Counted from the first letter of the stretch, positions 8,867 through 19,021 are shown. The stretch is DNA of 64,000 nt from Nitrospirae bacterium JdFR-85 (GCA_002011745.1 MTOU01000017.1:1-64000); one strand, 5' to 3'. Program-made: numbers and translations. The notes: generated by a model not told the origin, from the sequence alone.

Positions 8867-9589
8867 ATGATTCTTGGCGTAAATGTTGACCATGTAGCAA
8901 CTGTCAGACAGGCGAGGGCTACTTTTGAGCCTGATCCTGTTATGGCTGCTACACTGGCAATACTTGGAGGTGCAGATGGAATAACCGTCCACCTGAGAGA
9001 AGACCGCCGTCACATCCAGGACAGGGATCTGAGACTTCTGAGAGAAGTGGTACCTGTGGAGTTGAATCTTGAAATGGCAGCTACAGAAGAGATGGTCAAT
9101 ATCGCCACAGAGGTGAAGCCTGATCTGGTGACTATCGTGCCTGAAAAGAGACAGGAGCTGACCACAGAGGGAGGCCTTGATGTTAAAGGTATGAGAAGCT
9201 GGCTCACTGAGGTGGTGAAAAGGCTACATGATGCTGGTCTTCCAGTAAGCTTCTTTATTAATCCTGAACAGGAAGATGTGGATATTTCTAAGGAGATAGG
9301 AGCAGATATGGTCGAAATCCATACAGGAAACTATGCGAATGCTCTGGGTCAGAAAAGGGTTGAAGAACTTGAAAGAGTTAAAGAGGCTGTACAGAGAGGA
9401 CTTACCCTCGGTCTTCAGGTGAATGCAGGCCATGGGCTTACATACTACAATGTAAAGCCTGTAGCAGCTATTAAGGGATTAAGAGGACTTTATATCGGAC
9501 ATAGTATCATATCCAGGGCTGTGCTCGTAGGTATAGAGGAGGCAGTAAGACAGATGAAAGCCCTGATATTAGAGGCATCTAAGCAATGA
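8867..9589 (+). CDS. pdxJ: Pyridoxine 5'-phosphate synthase
   Basis: Condenses 3-amino-2-oxopropyl phosphate with deoxyxylulose 5-phosphate to form vitamin B6 phosphate (DXP-dependent route). The 240 residues fold as a TIM barrel and show the signatures [37 protein letters not shown] and [14 protein letters not shown] 8867 is chosen because GGAGG (8854-8858) lies just upstream; the frame is open to TTG 8852 but that would put the ribosome site inside the gene. It overlaps acpS by four bases. Confidence 0.95.
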   Translation: MILGVNVDHVATVRQARATFEPDPVMAATLAILGGADGITVHLREDRRHIQDRDLRLLREVVPVELNLEMAATEEMVNIATEVKPDLVTIVPEKRQELTTEGGLDVKGMRSWLTEVVKRLHDAGLPVSFFINPEQEDVDISKEIGADMVEIHTGNYANALGQKRVEELERVKEAVQRGLTLGLQVNAGHGLTYYNVKPVAAIKGLRGLYIGHSIISRAVLVGIEEAVRQMKALILEASKQ

Positions 9590-9963
9590 TATATGGAGTT
9601 GGCGTGGATATTGTAAAAATAGAAAGGGTGGAAAAGGCTGTGAAGAAATGGGGCAAAGCATTTCTGGAAAGGGTATTTACTGAAGAGGAACTGAGATACT
9701 GTATGAAGGAGAAAGTCTCCTATGCTTCCTTAGCAGCAAGGTTTGCTGCAAAAGAGGCATTTATAAAGGCATTAAAGGGCAAAAGGGGGTTGAGGTTCAA
9801 AGAGATAGAGACATTAAACAACCAGAATGGAACCCCTTACCTTATACTTCATGGCAATACAAAGAAGATATTTGATAGCACCCTTAAAAAGGGTAAATGT
9901 CATCTTAGTATCAGTCACGATACTGATTATGCAGTGGGAATGGTGGTTATAGAGGAGGCCTGA
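9586..9963 (+). CDS. acpS: Holo-[acyl-carrier-protein] synthase
   Basis: Transfers the phosphopantetheine arm from CoA to acyl carrier protein. The 125 residues contain the two family motifs: [13 protein letters not shown] near the N-terminus (metal-binding Asp) and [13 protein letters not shown] around residue 53 (metal-binding Glu and Lys). The C-terminus has the usual [16 protein letters not shown] strand. It overlaps pdxJ and is followed two bases later by nnr, a pdxJ-acpS-nnr order common in bacteria. Confidence 0.95.
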   Translation: MIYGVGVDIVKIERVEKAVKKWGKAFLERVFTEEELRYCMKEKVSYASLAARFAAKEAFIKALKGKRGLRFKEIETLNNQNGTPYLILHGNTKKIFDSTLKKGKCHLSISHDTDYAVGMVVIEEA

Positions 9964-9964
9964 G

Positions 9965-11509
9965 ATGAAAGTGGTGTCAGCATCTGAGATGAGAGAGATT
10001 GATAGGGTCACAATTGAGGAGATTGGAATTCCTTCCATGGTCCTCATGGAAAGGGCGGGTCTGTCAGTTGTAAAGAGGATCAAGGAGAGGTTTTCTCCGG
10101 ACAGACAAGTCGTGGTCATATCAGGGGGTGGTAATAATGGAGGCGATGGACTTGTTGTGGCGAGAAATCTGTTTAATGAGGGATGGACAGTAGTGGTATA
10201 TCTTCTCTCACCTCTGCAGCGGCTAAGCAATGACTGCATGAATCAACTTAAGATATGTGAAAAAATTGGTCTCAATATCAAGGTAGACAGAATTCCACAG
10301 AAGAGAGAATTACAGAACAGAATAGTTGTTGATGCAATCCTTGGCACGGGTCTCAATAAACCCGTTAGAGAAGGAATTGCTGAGGCGATAGAAAGGATTA
10401 ATTCTGTCCAGAGCACTGTAATAGCCGTGGATATTCCATCAGGTATCTCTTCTGATACAGGAGAGGTTATGGACTCTGCTGTCAGGGCGGATATGACTGT
10501 AACATTTGGGCTTCCAAAACTCGGCCATCTCCTCTACCCTGGCAGAAGCTATACAGGAGAACTCTTTGTGGAAGATATAGGGTTTCCTCCGTATCTTCTC
10601 AACTCGGACAGAATAAAAAACGAATTAATACAGAGAGAGCTTGTGAAAGATATGCTTCCTCTTAGAGAACCTGATGCACATAAGGGCACCTTTGGGCATG
10701 TCCTTGTAGTTGGTGGTTCAGTAGGCAAAACAGGTGCAGTTATGCTTACTGCAAGGGCTGCTCTAAGAACAGGGGCAGGTCTCGTAACAATTGCTACTGC
10801 CCAGAAAGCACTCACCTCAATACAGGTGCTTGAGGAGATGACCCTTCCATTGAAGGATACAGACTCTGGAGCTATATCCAACGAGGCATATGAAGATGTG
10901 GTTGAATTTCTTTACAAAAAGGCAGATGTGATGGCAATAGGTCCTGGACTGGGTAGAGACCCCAAGACCCTGGATTTTGTTATTGAAGTGCTAAAGGCAA
11001 CCCCTGTACCCACAGTGGTGGATGCTGATGCCCTTTATGCCCTTTCAGCAATAGATAGAAAGAGGCTTTATAGGATACTCAATAATAAGATAAGAGCCCC
11101 TCTTATTCTTACACCCCATCCAGGAGAGATGGGAAGAATTTTGGGACTCTCATCAAAGGAGGTAAACACAAGGAGAATAGAGCTTGCAAGGGAGTTCTCA
11201 TCAGAGACAGGAATGTATCTCGTTCTTAAGGGAGCACCGACAATTGTGGCAGAGCCTGAAGGTTATTGTTATATCAATACCACTGGTAGCTCTGCTCTGG
11301 CTACTGCAGGCTCAGGAGATGTTCTCACTGGTATTATTGCAGGTCTCGTTGCTCAGGGACTACCACCTCTTGAGGCATCTGTTGTGGGTGTGTATATTCA
11401 TGGTCTTGCAGGCGATATTGGTAGTGAGAGATTAACAGGATTTTCTCTTACAGCAGGAGAAGTCCTTACTTATCTGTCTGATGCATTTAGGATGCTGACA
11501 ACCAGATGA
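9965..11509 (+). CDS. nnr: Bifunctional NAD(P)H-hydrate epimerase / ADP-dependent NAD(P)HX dehydratase
   Basis: Repairs damaged (hydrated) NADH and NADPH. Residues 1 to about 215 are the YjeF_N epimerase (SGGGNNGGDGLVVARNL, VDAILGTGLN, VDIPSGISSDTG). Residues about 235-510 are the ribokinase-like dehydratase (KGTFGHVLVVGGS, AIGPGLGRD, LTPHPGEMGR, NTTGSSALATAGSGDVLTGIIAGL). The 514-residue fusion is the normal bacterial form. It overlaps nhaA by four bases. Confidence 0.95.
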   Translation: MKVVSASEMREIDRVTIEEIGIPSMVLMERAGLSVVKRIKERFSPDRQVVVISGGGNNGGDGLVVARNLFNEGWTVVVYLLSPLQRLSNDCMNQLKICEKIGLNIKVDRIPQKRELQNRIVVDAILGTGLNKPVREGIAEAIERINSVQSTVIAVDIPSGISSDTGEVMDSAVRADMTVTFGLPKLGHLLYPGRSYTGELFVEDIGFPPYLLNSDRIKNELIQRELVKDMLPLREPDAHKGTFGHVLVVGGSVGKTGAVMLTARAALRTGAGLVTIATAQKALTSIQVLEEMTLPLKDTDSGAISNEAYEDVVEFLYKKADVMAIGPGLGRDPKTLDFVIEVLKATPVPTVVDADALYALSAIDRKRLYRILNNKIRAPLILTPHPGEMGRILGLSSKEVNTRRIELAREFSSETGMYLVLKGAPTIVAEPEGYCYINTTGSSALATAGSGDVLTGIIAGLVAQGLPPLEASVVGVYIHGLAGDIGSERLTGFSLTAGEVLTYLSDAFRMLTTR

Positions 11510-12882
11510 AGATAGACCTCTCTACACTAAAAAATCTATTTAGAAGACCTGAAGATTTTTCATTCCAAGTTATAAGACCCTTCCAGGAGTTCTTCAAGAA
11601 GGAAGCCTCCAGCAGTCTACTTCTAATTGCCACCACCTTGATAGCTCTTATATGGGCTAATGTCTCCTATACAGATTATTCCCATTTCTGGCATAGAGAA
11701 CTTACCATATCTTTTGAAGAGATAAAAATATCAAAAAGCCTTATTGAATGGATAAATGAAGGACTTATGACAGTGTTTTTCTTTATTGTAGGACTGGAAA
11801 TCAAGAGAGAGATCCTTGTAGGCGAACTCGCCTCTTTTAGAAAGGCTGTCTTACCTGTAAGTGCTGCAGTTGGAGGTATAGTTTTCCCCGCTTTAATATA
11901 CCTCATGCTTAACTATGGGAATGAAATAGCTCTAAGAGGCTGGGGAATTCCTATGGCAACTGACATAGCCTTCTCTCTTGGTGTACTTTATTTACTTGGA
12001 GACAGAATACCTCCTGGTCTTAGGGTATTCCTGTCTGCCTTTGCAATAGCTGATGACTTAGGAGCTGTTCTTGTTATCGCCATTTTTTATACTGAAACAA
12101 TAGTAATTAAACATCTTCTGTTGAGTCTTTTTATAATTTTAATTCTGGCTATAGCAAATTTCTTATGGATCAGAAGAATACTCTTGTATGCAGTAATGGC
12201 TATCATACTCTGGTTCTCTGTACTTGCCTCAGGAGTACATACAACTGTGGTTGGAGTAATCGTTGCTATGTTTATTCCGGCCAAAGGCAAATACAGTACT
12301 GATAGGTTTCTCACAGAGGTTGGACAGTACCTGAGTCACTTCCACTGTCCTCCTGAGGGCTGCGGACATTCAATACTTGTAAACAGACGACATCTGAATG
12401 CAGTACAATCTATTGAATTGGCCTGTCATAATGTGGAAAGCCCTCTTCAGAGACTGGAACACGCACTTCATCCATGGGTGGCCTTTCTGATTGTTCCTCT
12501 CTTTGCCCTTGCAAATGCAGGTATATCCCTGGAAGGAGTAAAGTTCTCTGACATATTTTATTCACCAGTATCCTTAGGTATCCTACTCGGACTCTTAATA
12601 GGTAAACCCTTAGGAATAACTCTTTTGTCTTTTATATCAGTGAGAACAGGATTGGCGAAACTTCCTGCAGGAGTCCGATGGATCCATATATTAGGCGCAG
12701 GAATTCTGGGTGGAATAGGATTTACAATGTCGTTATTTATTACTTCCCTGTCCTTTACAGATGAGAGTTACATCGACATGGCAAAACTCGGAATTCTATT
12801 GGCCTCGTTACTGTCAGGGATAATAGGTCTTATAGTACTCTACCTTGCTAAGGTACCCACTCCCAAGGCCAGGTCTCGATAG
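11506..12882 (+). CDS. nhaA: Na+/H+ antiporter NhaA
   Basis: Inner-membrane exchanger that removes Na+ in return for protons. The paired ion-binding aspartates are seen in FAIADDLGAVLVIAIFY, and the conserved FFFIVGLEIKRE and ATDIAFSLGVL segments are present. At 458 residues it is longer than E. coli NhaA because of a hydrophilic loop (about residues 268-315) holding HFHCPPEGCGHSI; such loops occur in many non-enteric NhaA proteins. It starts within the last codon of nnr. Its link with the upstream cofactor genes is positional only. Confidence 0.93.
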   Translation: MKIDLSTLKNLFRRPEDFSFQVIRPFQEFFKKEASSSLLLIATTLIALIWANVSYTDYSHFWHRELTISFEEIKISKSLIEWINEGLMTVFFFIVGLEIKREILVGELASFRKAVLPVSAAVGGIVFPALIYLMLNYGNEIALRGWGIPMATDIAFSLGVLYLLGDRIPPGLRVFLSAFAIADDLGAVLVIAIFYTETIVIKHLLLSLFIILILAIANFLWIRRILLYAVMAIILWFSVLASGVHTTVVGVIVAMFIPAKGKYSTDRFLTEVGQYLSHFHCPPEGCGHSILVNRRHLNAVQSIELACHNVESPLQRLEHALHPWVAFLIVPLFALANAGISLEGVKFSDIFYSPVSLGILLGLLIGKPLGITLLSFISVRTGLAKLPAGVRWIHILGAGILGGIGFTMSLFITSLSFTDESYIDMAKLGILLASLLSGIIGLIVLYLAKVPTPKARSR

Positions 12883-12938
12883 AATTTTTAGATTCTGCTC
12901 TATACAAATTCAGAGACCGGCTCTTAATATTTATCTTT

Positions 12939-12968
12939 TTGTAAAGTAGAAGAATTTTGGGTTATAAT
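12939..12968 (+). promoter_or_regulatory. Sigma-70-type promoter for hslVU
   Basis: TTGTAA (12939-12944), 18-base spacer and perfect TATAAT (12963-12968). Transcription should start near 12975, about 27 bases before the hslV ATG, leaving room for the AGAGGGA ribosome site. No heat-shock sigma-32 or CIRCE element was seen. Confidence 0.55.
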
Positions 12969-13001
12969 AGAGTTTGTAAATCAAAGATTAAAGAGGGATT
13001 A

Positions 13002-13532
13002 ATGCTTAAAGGAACAACTATACTCTGTGTAAGACGGAATGGAAAGGTTGCCCTGGCAGGTGATGGTCAAGTTACAATGGGTAATACTGTGCTGAAGCAT
13101 AATGCAAGAAAGATCAGGAGAATGTATTCAGGAGGTGTGGTTGCAGGCTTCTCTGGTGCAACAGCCGATGCCTTCACCCTTTTTGAGAAATTTGAATCCA
13201 AACTGGAGTCCTACTCAGGCAACATTACAAGGGCTGCAGTGGAACTGGCAAAAGATTGGCGAACTGACAAGATACTCCGGAGACTGGAGGCGCTTTTAAT
13301 GGTGGCAGACCGGGAACACACCTTCATTATCTCTGGCACGGGAGACGTGATTGAACCTGAGATGGGTGTAGCTGCAATTGGATCAGGAGGTCCCTATGCA
13401 CTGGCTGCTGCACAGGCCTTGTATGAGAACACCAATCTTTCAGCCAAGGATATTGCGGTGAAATCTATGAAGATAGCTGCCCAGATATGTATTTATACAA
13501 ACGATAAAATAATTGTGGAGGAGATAGGATGA
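13002..13532 (+). CDS. hslV: ATP-dependent protease subunit HslV
   Basis: Proteasome-like threonine protease that works with the HslU unfoldase. The catalytic threonine lies in [24 protein letters not shown], so a four-residue leader (MLKG) must be removed to free it. ATG 13002 follows AGAGGGA and the promoter at 12939-12968; the frame is open further upstream to 12957, but that would place the start at the -10 region. The product is 176 residues, the family norm. It overlaps hslU by four bases. Confidence 0.95.
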   Translation: MLKGTTILCVRRNGKVALAGDGQVTMGNTVLKHNARKIRRMYSGGVVAGFSGATADAFTLFEKFESKLESYSGNITRAAVELAKDWRTDKILRRLEALLMVADREHTFIISGTGDVIEPEMGVAAIGSGGPYALAAAQALYENTNLSAKDIAVKSMKIAAQICIYTNDKIIVEEIG

Positions 13533-14932
13533 TTATGAGAGTAACAAATAGAGATAAAGATCTTTCTTCTACTGTGCCCATGCCAGTAGAAGACGAAATG
13601 GACTATCTTACACCAAGAAAGATCGTAGAAGAACTGGACAAGTATATTATCGGCCAGCATAAGGCGAAGAAGGCTGTTGCGATTGCACTAAGAAACAGGT
13701 GGCGTAGACAGAGGCTGTCTCCAGAACTAAGAGACGAAGTACTGCCAAAAAATATCATTATGATAGGGCCTACAGGAGTTGGTAAGACAGAAATTGCTCG
13801 TAGACTCGCAAGACTTGCAAAGGCACCCTTCCTTAAAGTAGAAGCATCAAAATTTACTGAAGTAGGATATGTGGGAAGAGATGTTGAATCAATGATCCGA
13901 GACCTTACTGAGATAGCAGTAAATATGGTCAAGAGAGAACATCAGAGGATGGTTCAGCAGAAGGCAAAGGCACTTGCAGAAGAGAGATTACTTGATCTTC
14001 TTCTTCCACCTCCAACTGGATTCAGACCTGCTGAACAGGATGATGGCCAGCGGTACTCAGAAACAAGGGAAAAATTGAGACAACAACTGAGAGAGGGGAA
14101 GTTTGATGAGAGATATGTGGATATAGAAATAAAAGAGAAAGTGGTACCCTTTGGGGTTATATCCAATGTTGGTCTCGAGGAATTGGAGATAAATCTGAAA
14201 GAAATGCTTGGTAGCTTTTTCCCTGAAAGACCGAAGAGAAAGAAGGTAAAAGTTAAAGAAGCACTTGAAATTCTTACCAAAGAAGAGGCTGACAAATTGA
14301 TTGATATGGACAAGGTTACCAAGGAGGCTATCAGAAGAACAGAACAGACAGGGATAGTATTTATAGATGAGATTGACAAGATTGCATCAAGAGGTTCTTC
14401 CCATGGGCCTGATGTCTCAAGGGAAGGGGTTCAGAGAGACCTTTTACCTATTGTAGAGGGTACTACGGTAACCACAAAACATGGACCTGTTAAGACAGAA
14501 CATATACTGTTTATAGCAGCAGGTGCTTTCCATGTGGCTAAACCTTCAGACCTTATACCTGAACTACAGGGACGATTCCCTATAAGGGTAGAACTTGACC
14601 CTCTTGGTAAAGAAGAGTTCGTAAGGATACTTACTGAACCTGACAATGCCCTTATAAAACAGTATACAGAACTTCTTGCTACTGAAGGAGTAGAGGTAAT
14701 CTTTAAAGAGGACGCCATAGATGAGATAGCATCAATTGCTGCATTTGTGAATGAGAGGACAGAAAACATAGGAGCAAGGCGTCTCCATACGGTGCTTGAA
14801 AGGTTGCTGGAGGATATATCCTTTGAGGCTCCTGAAAGAAGAGGTGAAAGAGTGGTTATAGACAGAGAGTATGTAAGGCAGAAGTTGAGTGATATTGTAA
14901 AGGACGAGGATCTGAGTAGATACATTCTATAG
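13529..14932 (+). CDS. hslU: ATP-dependent protease ATPase subunit HslU
   Basis: AAA+ unfoldase that feeds substrates into HslV. Walker A is [15 protein letters not shown] (near residue 80), Walker [13 protein letters not shown], and the pore motif is seen as [21 protein letters not shown]. The insertion (I) domain spans roughly residues 140-270. The C-terminus ends in LSRYIL, the tail that docks into HslV. There is an extra 20-25 residues before the family start ([18 protein letters not shown]). Either ATG 13529 or ATG 13535 could be used. Confidence 0.96.
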   Translation: MIMRVTNRDKDLSSTVPMPVEDEMDYLTPRKIVEELDKYIIGQHKAKKAVAIALRNRWRRQRLSPELRDEVLPKNIIMIGPTGVGKTEIARRLARLAKAPFLKVEASKFTEVGYVGRDVESMIRDLTEIAVNMVKREHQRMVQQKAKALAEERLLDLLLPPPTGFRPAEQDDGQRYSETREKLRQQLREGKFDERYVDIEIKEKVVPFGVISNVGLEELEINLKEMLGSFFPERPKRKKVKVKEALEILTKEEADKLIDMDKVTKEAIRRTEQTGIVFIDEIDKIASRGSSHGPDVSREGVQRDLLPIVEGTTVTTKHGPVKTEHILFIAAGAFHVAKPSDLIPELQGRFPIRVELDPLGKEEFVRILTEPDNALIKQYTELLATEGVEVIFKEDAIDEIASIAAFVNERTENIGARRLHTVLERLLEDISFEAPERRGERVVIDREYVRQKLSDIVKDEDLSRYIL

Positions 14933-14943
14933 AGGTCGGTTAT

Positions 14944-15642
14944 TTGAGGTTTGTCATACTGAAGCAAGCTGACAGCTCCTGTGTGTACATGGGAATAAAA
15001 AGTGTATGTGCAGGTATAATGCTGCTTTTTCTTCTCGGGGGCTGTGGGGGGGAGGTAACCTATCGGCCTTCAGCCCAGGTGATGGTAGCCTCCTGGTATG
15101 GAAAGGATTTTCATGGCCGTCCCACTGCATCAGGAGAGATATTCAATATGTATGACTATACTGCTGCACACAAGACACTACCTTTTGGTAGTAGACTCAA
15201 GATCATAAACCCTAAGAATGGACGCTCTGTAGTGGTAAGGGTGAATGATAGAGGTCCCTTTGTCCCTGGAAGAGACATTGATCTGAGCTATGCTGCTGCA
15301 AGAAAGATAGGAATAATCTCAGAGGGCACGGCAAGGGTATATGTACAGTATCTTGGTAGAGATCCCGTATATGTAAAAGAGGTTAAATACTCTGTTACAG
15401 AAGGACCTTTCACAATCCAGGTTGCCTCTTTTAAAGAATTAGAAAATGCCTATAGATTGAAGAGAATTCTGGAATACAGCTACAGAAATGTCTATATTCA
15501 AAAGAGATGGATCAGGGGAGAGAGGTTTTATAGAGTAAGAATTGGTAGATTCTACGAGATAGAAAGGGCAAGGGCTGTAGCAAAAAAACTCGCCTCAGAG
15601 GGGTATGAAGTAATTATTATGAGCTATGAGGAGATACTGTGA
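14944..15642 (+). CDS. rlpA: RlpA-like septal lytic transglycosylase lipoprotein with SPOR domain
   Basis: Probably cuts naked glycan strands at division sites. The N-terminus has a hydrophobic signal ending in a lipobox (LLGGC), then the double-psi beta-barrel RlpA domain (VASWYGKDFHGRPTASGE, AAHKTLPFGS, VRVNDRGPFVPGRDIDLS) with its catalytic Asp. A C-terminal SPOR peptidoglycan-binding domain (FTIQVASFKELENAYRLK) covers about residues 155-232. The start is TTG 14944 (GAGGT seven bases upstream) or ATG 14989, which lacks a ribosome site. Placement after hslU is probably operonic. Confidence 0.88.
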   Translation: MRFVILKQADSSCVYMGIKSVCAGIMLLFLLGGCGGEVTYRPSAQVMVASWYGKDFHGRPTASGEIFNMYDYTAAHKTLPFGSRLKIINPKNGRSVVVRVNDRGPFVPGRDIDLSYAAARKIGIISEGTARVYVQYLGRDPVYVKEVKYSVTEGPFTIQVASFKELENAYRLKRILEYSYRNVYIQKRWIRGERFYRVRIGRFYEIERARAVAKKLASEGYEVIIMSYEEIL

Positions 15643-16226
15643 CAACTTTCGATGATGTTGTAGCCTTTCACGGACATACCTGTCCAGGGCTTGCTCTTGG
15701 ATACAGAGTAGGAGAATATGTGATAAGGAACTTTTCACCAAGGGCAAAAGATGAAGAACTGGTTGCTATTGTGGAGAATGACTCCTGTGCAGTGGATGCT
15801 ATTCAGGTACTAACAGGATGTACCTTCGGGAAGGGCAATCTGATATTTATAGACTATGGCAAACAGGTTTATACCTTTCTGAGAAAACCTGATGGAGAAG
15901 GAATAAGAATATCTATAAAATGGGAATCTCCACCAGAGACACCTGAGGAGGCGGATGCCTGGAGAAAATACCAGAATGGAGACAGTTCAGAAGAGGTCTT
16001 AAGGATTGTTCATCACAGAAAGACAAAAAAACTAAAAGCCATTTTTGAGGCATCCACTGATGAACTCTTTGATATAAAAGAAGTTAGAATGGAGGTACCA
16101 AGGGTGGCAAGATTGTTTCCTTCTCTGAGGTGTCAGGTCTGTGGTGAGAAGGTGATGGAGACAAAGGCAAGGGTAAAAGGTGGAAGGATAGTATGTATTC
16201 CTTGCGCAGAGGAAGGTAAATTATGA
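15639..16226 (+). CDS. FmdE-family protein with C-terminal zinc ribbon
   Basis: Contains the FmdE domain ([41 protein letters not shown]) with the conserved His/Cys metal-binding residues, followed by a C-terminal zinc-finger of the form CxxC...CxxC ([30 protein letters not shown]). Despite the name (formylmethanofuran dehydrogenase subunit E), bacterial members often occur near molybdenum or tungsten enzymes and their function is not settled. GTG 15639 overlaps the rlpA stop (GTGA). The nearest molybdo-enzyme here is the formate dehydrogenase about 13 kb away, so a link is speculative. Confidence 0.85.
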   Translation: MTTFDDVVAFHGHTCPGLALGYRVGEYVIRNFSPRAKDEELVAIVENDSCAVDAIQVLTGCTFGKGNLIFIDYGKQVYTFLRKPDGEGIRISIKWESPPETPEEADAWRKYQNGDSSEEVLRIVHHRKTKKLKAIFEASTDELFDIKEVRMEVPRVARLFPSLRCQVCGEKVMETKARVKGGRIVCIPCAEEGKL

Positions 16227-17110
16227 AGGACTTGATTAAAAAGGCAGAGATACTTATTGAGGCACTTCCCTTTATCAGGAAGTTCTATGGAAAGACATTT
16301 GTTATAAAATATGGTGGAGCAGCACAACAACAGGACCATCTGAAAGAGGCATTTGCACAGGATGTAGTTCTGCTGGATTACATTGGAATAAACATGGTGG
16401 TGGTACATGGTGGAGGACCAAAGATATCAGAAACTATGGAGAAAATGGGTAAGTCGCCGGTATTTATCCAAGGGCAGAGGGTTACAGATGAGGAAACAGT
16501 AGATATAGTGGAGATGGTTCTCGGAGGCCTTGTAAACAAAGAGATAGTGGCACTTATTAACCGCCATGGAGGAAAGGCTGTGGGGCTTACTGGTAAGGAC
16601 GGAGGGCTGATAAAGGCCAAAAGAAAGACAATAAAAAGGAAGTCTGCAAAATCAGAAGAAGAGATTATTGACCTCGGACAGGTGGGTGAGGTGGTAGAAG
16701 TGAATCCTGGGGTTTTGAAAACCCTCGATGATAGTGGATTTATACCTGTGGTGGCTCCGATTGGAGTCGGGGACAGGGGAGAAACCCTTAATATTAATGC
16801 TGACAGTGTTGCCTCTGCACTGGCAGGAGCACTTAAAGCAGAGAAGCTAATTCTCCTTACAGATGTAGAGGGTATACTTGACAAAAAGGGCAATGTGATT
16901 CCTACCCTCTCAAGAAAAGAGATCAATAAGCTTTTAAAAAATGGCACTATAACAGGCGGGATGATACCCAAGGTCGAGGCATGTCTGAAGGCCCTTGAAG
17001 CAGGAGTACAAAAGACCCATATAATTGATGGACGAACTCCACACTGTCTGTTACTTGAGATATTTACCAGGGAGGGGATTGGCACAGAGATAGTTCCAGA
17101 AAAGCCTTAG
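16223..17110 (+). CDS. argB: Acetylglutamate kinase
   Basis: Phosphorylates N-acetylglutamate in arginine synthesis. The amino acid kinase fold is clear: KYGGAAQQ near residue 31, [60 protein letters not shown] and [14 protein letters not shown]. The 295-residue length and an N-terminal helix ([24 protein letters not shown]) resemble arginine-inhibited hexameric enzymes, so feedback inhibition is likely but inferred. It overlaps the FmdE gene by four bases. Confidence 0.96.
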   Translation: MKDLIKKAEILIEALPFIRKFYGKTFVIKYGGAAQQQDHLKEAFAQDVVLLDYIGINMVVVHGGGPKISETMEKMGKSPVFIQGQRVTDEETVDIVEMVLGGLVNKEIVALINRHGGKAVGLTGKDGGLIKAKRKTIKRKSAKSEEEIIDLGQVGEVVEVNPGVLKTLDDSGFIPVVAPIGVGDRGETLNINADSVASALAGALKAEKLILLTDVEGILDKKGNVIPTLSRKEINKLLKNGTITGGMIPKVEACLKALEAGVQKTHIIDGRTPHCLLLEIFTREGIGTEIVPEKP

Positions 17111-17153
17111 AAGAATCTTCCAAATCTGAAAAATAAAAAAAAGGAGGTGTCAT

Positions 17154-17675
17154 ATGAAAAGGGCACTTTTGATTATTGATATGTTAAATGATTTTGTAAA
17201 AGAAGGGGCACCTCTTGAAGTACCTGAGACCAGAAGGGTAATACCTGCTATTAAACGGGAGATTGAGAGGGCAAGGACAGAGGGTGAACCTGTTATTTAT
17301 GTCTGTGATTCTCATGAACCTGATGATATAGAGTTTCAGAGATTTGGCTGGCCCCCGCATGCTATTAAAGGTACAAAGGGAGCAGAAGTTGTAGATGAAC
17401 TCAAGCCTCTTCCTGATGATATTCTGATTGAGAAGGTAACATATTCAGGATTTTATAATACTCAGCTTGATGAAATCTTGACCAAACTCGGTATTGATAC
17501 ATTGAGACTGACAGGCTGTGTTACCCATATCTGTGTGATGTTTACAGCCTCTGATGCCGTGCTCAGAGGTTACAATGTTGAAGTGGTTACAGATGCAGTG
17601 GCAGGCCTTTCAAAAGAAGACCATGAAGCAGGATTGAGAATTATGAAGAATGTACTTGGAGCAAGGCTAATCTAA
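17154..17675 (+). CDS. Isochorismatase-family cysteine hydrolase (nicotinamidase-like)
   Basis: The 173-residue single domain carries a complete Asp-Lys-Cys triad: Asp9 (LLIIDMLNDF), Lys94 (IEKVTYSGF) and Cys127 (TGCVTHICVMFTA). The metal-site positions include the CDSHEPDD stretch, which resembles the D-x-H pattern of nicotinamidases, so nicotinamide salvage is one possibility. The exact substrate cannot be fixed by reading. AAAGGAGGTG precedes the ATG. It is separated by only 14 bases from pcm. Confidence 0.85.
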   Translation: MKRALLIIDMLNDFVKEGAPLEVPETRRVIPAIKREIERARTEGEPVIYVCDSHEPDDIEFQRFGWPPHAIKGTKGAEVVDELKPLPDDILIEKVTYSGFYNTQLDEILTKLGIDTLRLTGCVTHICVMFTASDAVLRGYNVEVVTDAVAGLSKEDHEAGLRIMKNVLGARLI

Positions 17676-17689
17676 ATTTCTATATCCAG

Positions 17690-18331
17690 ATGGAGTACAG
17701 TGCACTCAGAAAAATGATGGTTGAGAATCAGCTTATTGCAAGAGGGATAAAGGATCAGAGGGTGCTTCAGGCAATGCTTAAAGTACCTCGTCATCTCTTT
17801 GTAAGAGAAGAAGACCTATACAGGGCATATGATGACATGGCACTTCCTATTGGGGAAGGACAGACTATTTCACAACCCTATATGGTGGCAAAGATGACAG
17901 AACTCCTTGAACTCAAGGGAGATGAGAAAGTACTGGAGATAGGTACAGGGTCAGGCTATCAGGCAGCCATTCTTGCAGAGCTGGCTCGTGAAGTATTCAC
18001 AATTGAGAGGATAGCCTCTCTTGCAGAAGAGGCAGAGTCCAGACTTAGACAGTTAGGTTATGACAATGTATATGTCTTTGTAAGGGATGGCACCTTGGGG
18101 TTACCTGAGCATGCACCTTTTGACAGGATAATTATTACTGCAGGGGCTCCAGAGGTTCCTGAACCTTTAAAAAAACAACTTGCAGACAATGGAATAATAG
18201 TAGCCCCTGTGGGGAGTCGTTACAGTCAGCAGCTTGTAAAGATTGAAAAACTAAAAGAAGAGTTCCGACAATCCTACCATACCCTATGTTTATTCGTACC
18301 TCTAATTGGTGAATATGGTTGGAATGATTAA
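17690..18331 (+). CDS. pcm: Protein-L-isoaspartate O-methyltransferase
   Basis: Repairs isoaspartyl residues in aged or heat-damaged proteins using S-adenosylmethionine. Family signatures include MVENQLIARGIKDQRVL, AYDDMALPIGEGQTISQPYMVAKM, the SAM motif VLEIGTGSGYQAAILAEL and FDRIIITAGAPEVPEPL. The 213-residue length is typical. The enzyme is common in thermophiles, in agreement with the DIP genes. It lies just before the MNT-HEPN pair with an 11-base gap. Confidence 0.95.
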   Translation: MEYSALRKMMVENQLIARGIKDQRVLQAMLKVPRHLFVREEDLYRAYDDMALPIGEGQTISQPYMVAKMTELLELKGDEKVLEIGTGSGYQAAILAELAREVFTIERIASLAEEAESRLRQLGYDNVYVFVRDGTLGLPEHAPFDRIIITAGAPEVPEPLKKQLADNGIIVAPVGSRYSQQLVKIEKLKEEFRQSYHTLCLFVPLIGEYGWND

Positions 18332-18342
18332 GAGATTTAGAA

Positions 18343-18654
18343 ATGGACGAAGAAAGAGCTATCGATGAGATTGTTAAAGTGCTAACTTCCTATCTTCAAC
18401 CTGAACGGATAATACTATTCGGTTCAAGGGCCAAGGAGAGAGGTCTCAGGTATGCAGATTTTGATATTGCCATAGAGGGCTCTGAGGTAGACATACGAAA
18501 AGAAAGGTTGATAAAAGATGTCCTTGATGAAAAGTTAGGTATTTATACTGTAGAGTTAGTAAATCTTGAAAGAGTAGACAGAGAGTTCAAAAAAATCGTA
18601 CTACAAACAGGCAGGGTTTTATATGATAGAAGAAGTAAGATATGCGATAGATAA
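18343..18654 (+). CDS. mntA: MNT-type nucleotidyltransferase, MntA-like antitoxin
   Basis: A 103-residue minimal nucleotidyltransferase. The active-site pattern GSX10DXD is exact: Gly27-Ser28, Asp39 and Asp41 (FGSRAKERGLRYADFDIA). In type VII toxin-antitoxin pairs this protein silences its HEPN partner by adding AMP to a tyrosine. The partner gene overlaps its 3' end by 32 bases, so the two are co-translated. The role is inferred from family and arrangement; the HI0073/HI0074 pair has the same architecture. Confidence 0.85.
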   Translation: MDEERAIDEIVKVLTSYLQPERIILFGSRAKERGLRYADFDIAIEGSEVDIRKERLIKDVLDEKLGIYTVELVNLERVDREFKKIVLQTGRVLYDRRSKICDR

Positions 18655-19021
18655 GCTTAAGAGGGCTTTTCAGAGATTAGACGATGCTGTCAAGGAAGCA
18701 AAGGATGAGCTTGACAGAGACGGGGCAATACAGCGATTTGAATTTACCTTTGAGGTCTTCTGGAAATCTATTAAAATACTCCTTGAACATGAGGGCTACA
18801 GGTGTGCTGGACCGCGATCCTGTATTAAAGAGGCTGCAAGAAGAGGGTTTCTGGAAGACGCAGAGGTTGTACTTGACATGCTGGAAGACAGAAACAGGAC
18901 TTCCCATATTTATGATGAGACCACGGCAAAAGAGATATTTGATAGAATAAAAAGTAGTTATACTGACGTGTTTAGGAAAAACATAGAGTTGTTTCAAGAA
19001 TATCTCAATAGATGTAGCTGA
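18623..19021 (+). CDS. hepT: HEPN-domain toxin / nucleotidyltransferase substrate-binding protein (HI0074 type)
   Basis: A helical 132-residue protein of the HI0074/HepT family (KLKRAFQRLDDAV, RFEFTFEVFWKSIKILLEHEGY, SCIKEAARRGFLED, MLEDRNRTSHIYDE). The HEPN RNase motif is present as RX4HXY: Arg90, His95 and Tyr97. That tyrosine is the one AMP-modified by MntA in the characterised Shewanella pair. It probably cleaves RNA when unopposed. ATG 18623 lies within the antitoxin gene. No phage or mobile-element genes lie next to it. Confidence 0.82.
   Translation: MIEEVRYAIDKLKRAFQRLDDAVKEAKDELDRDGAIQRFEFTFEVFWKSIKILLEHEGYRCAGPRSCIKEAARRGFLEDAEVVLDMLEDRNRTSHIYDETTAKEIFDRIKSSYTDVFRKNIELFQEYLNRCS

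Noticed and set aside
16378-17085. 235-codon open frame on the minus strand opposite argB
   Set aside because: It mirrors the codon pattern of argB, is rich in Ser/Pro/Ile as antisense frames are, and has no family resemblance.
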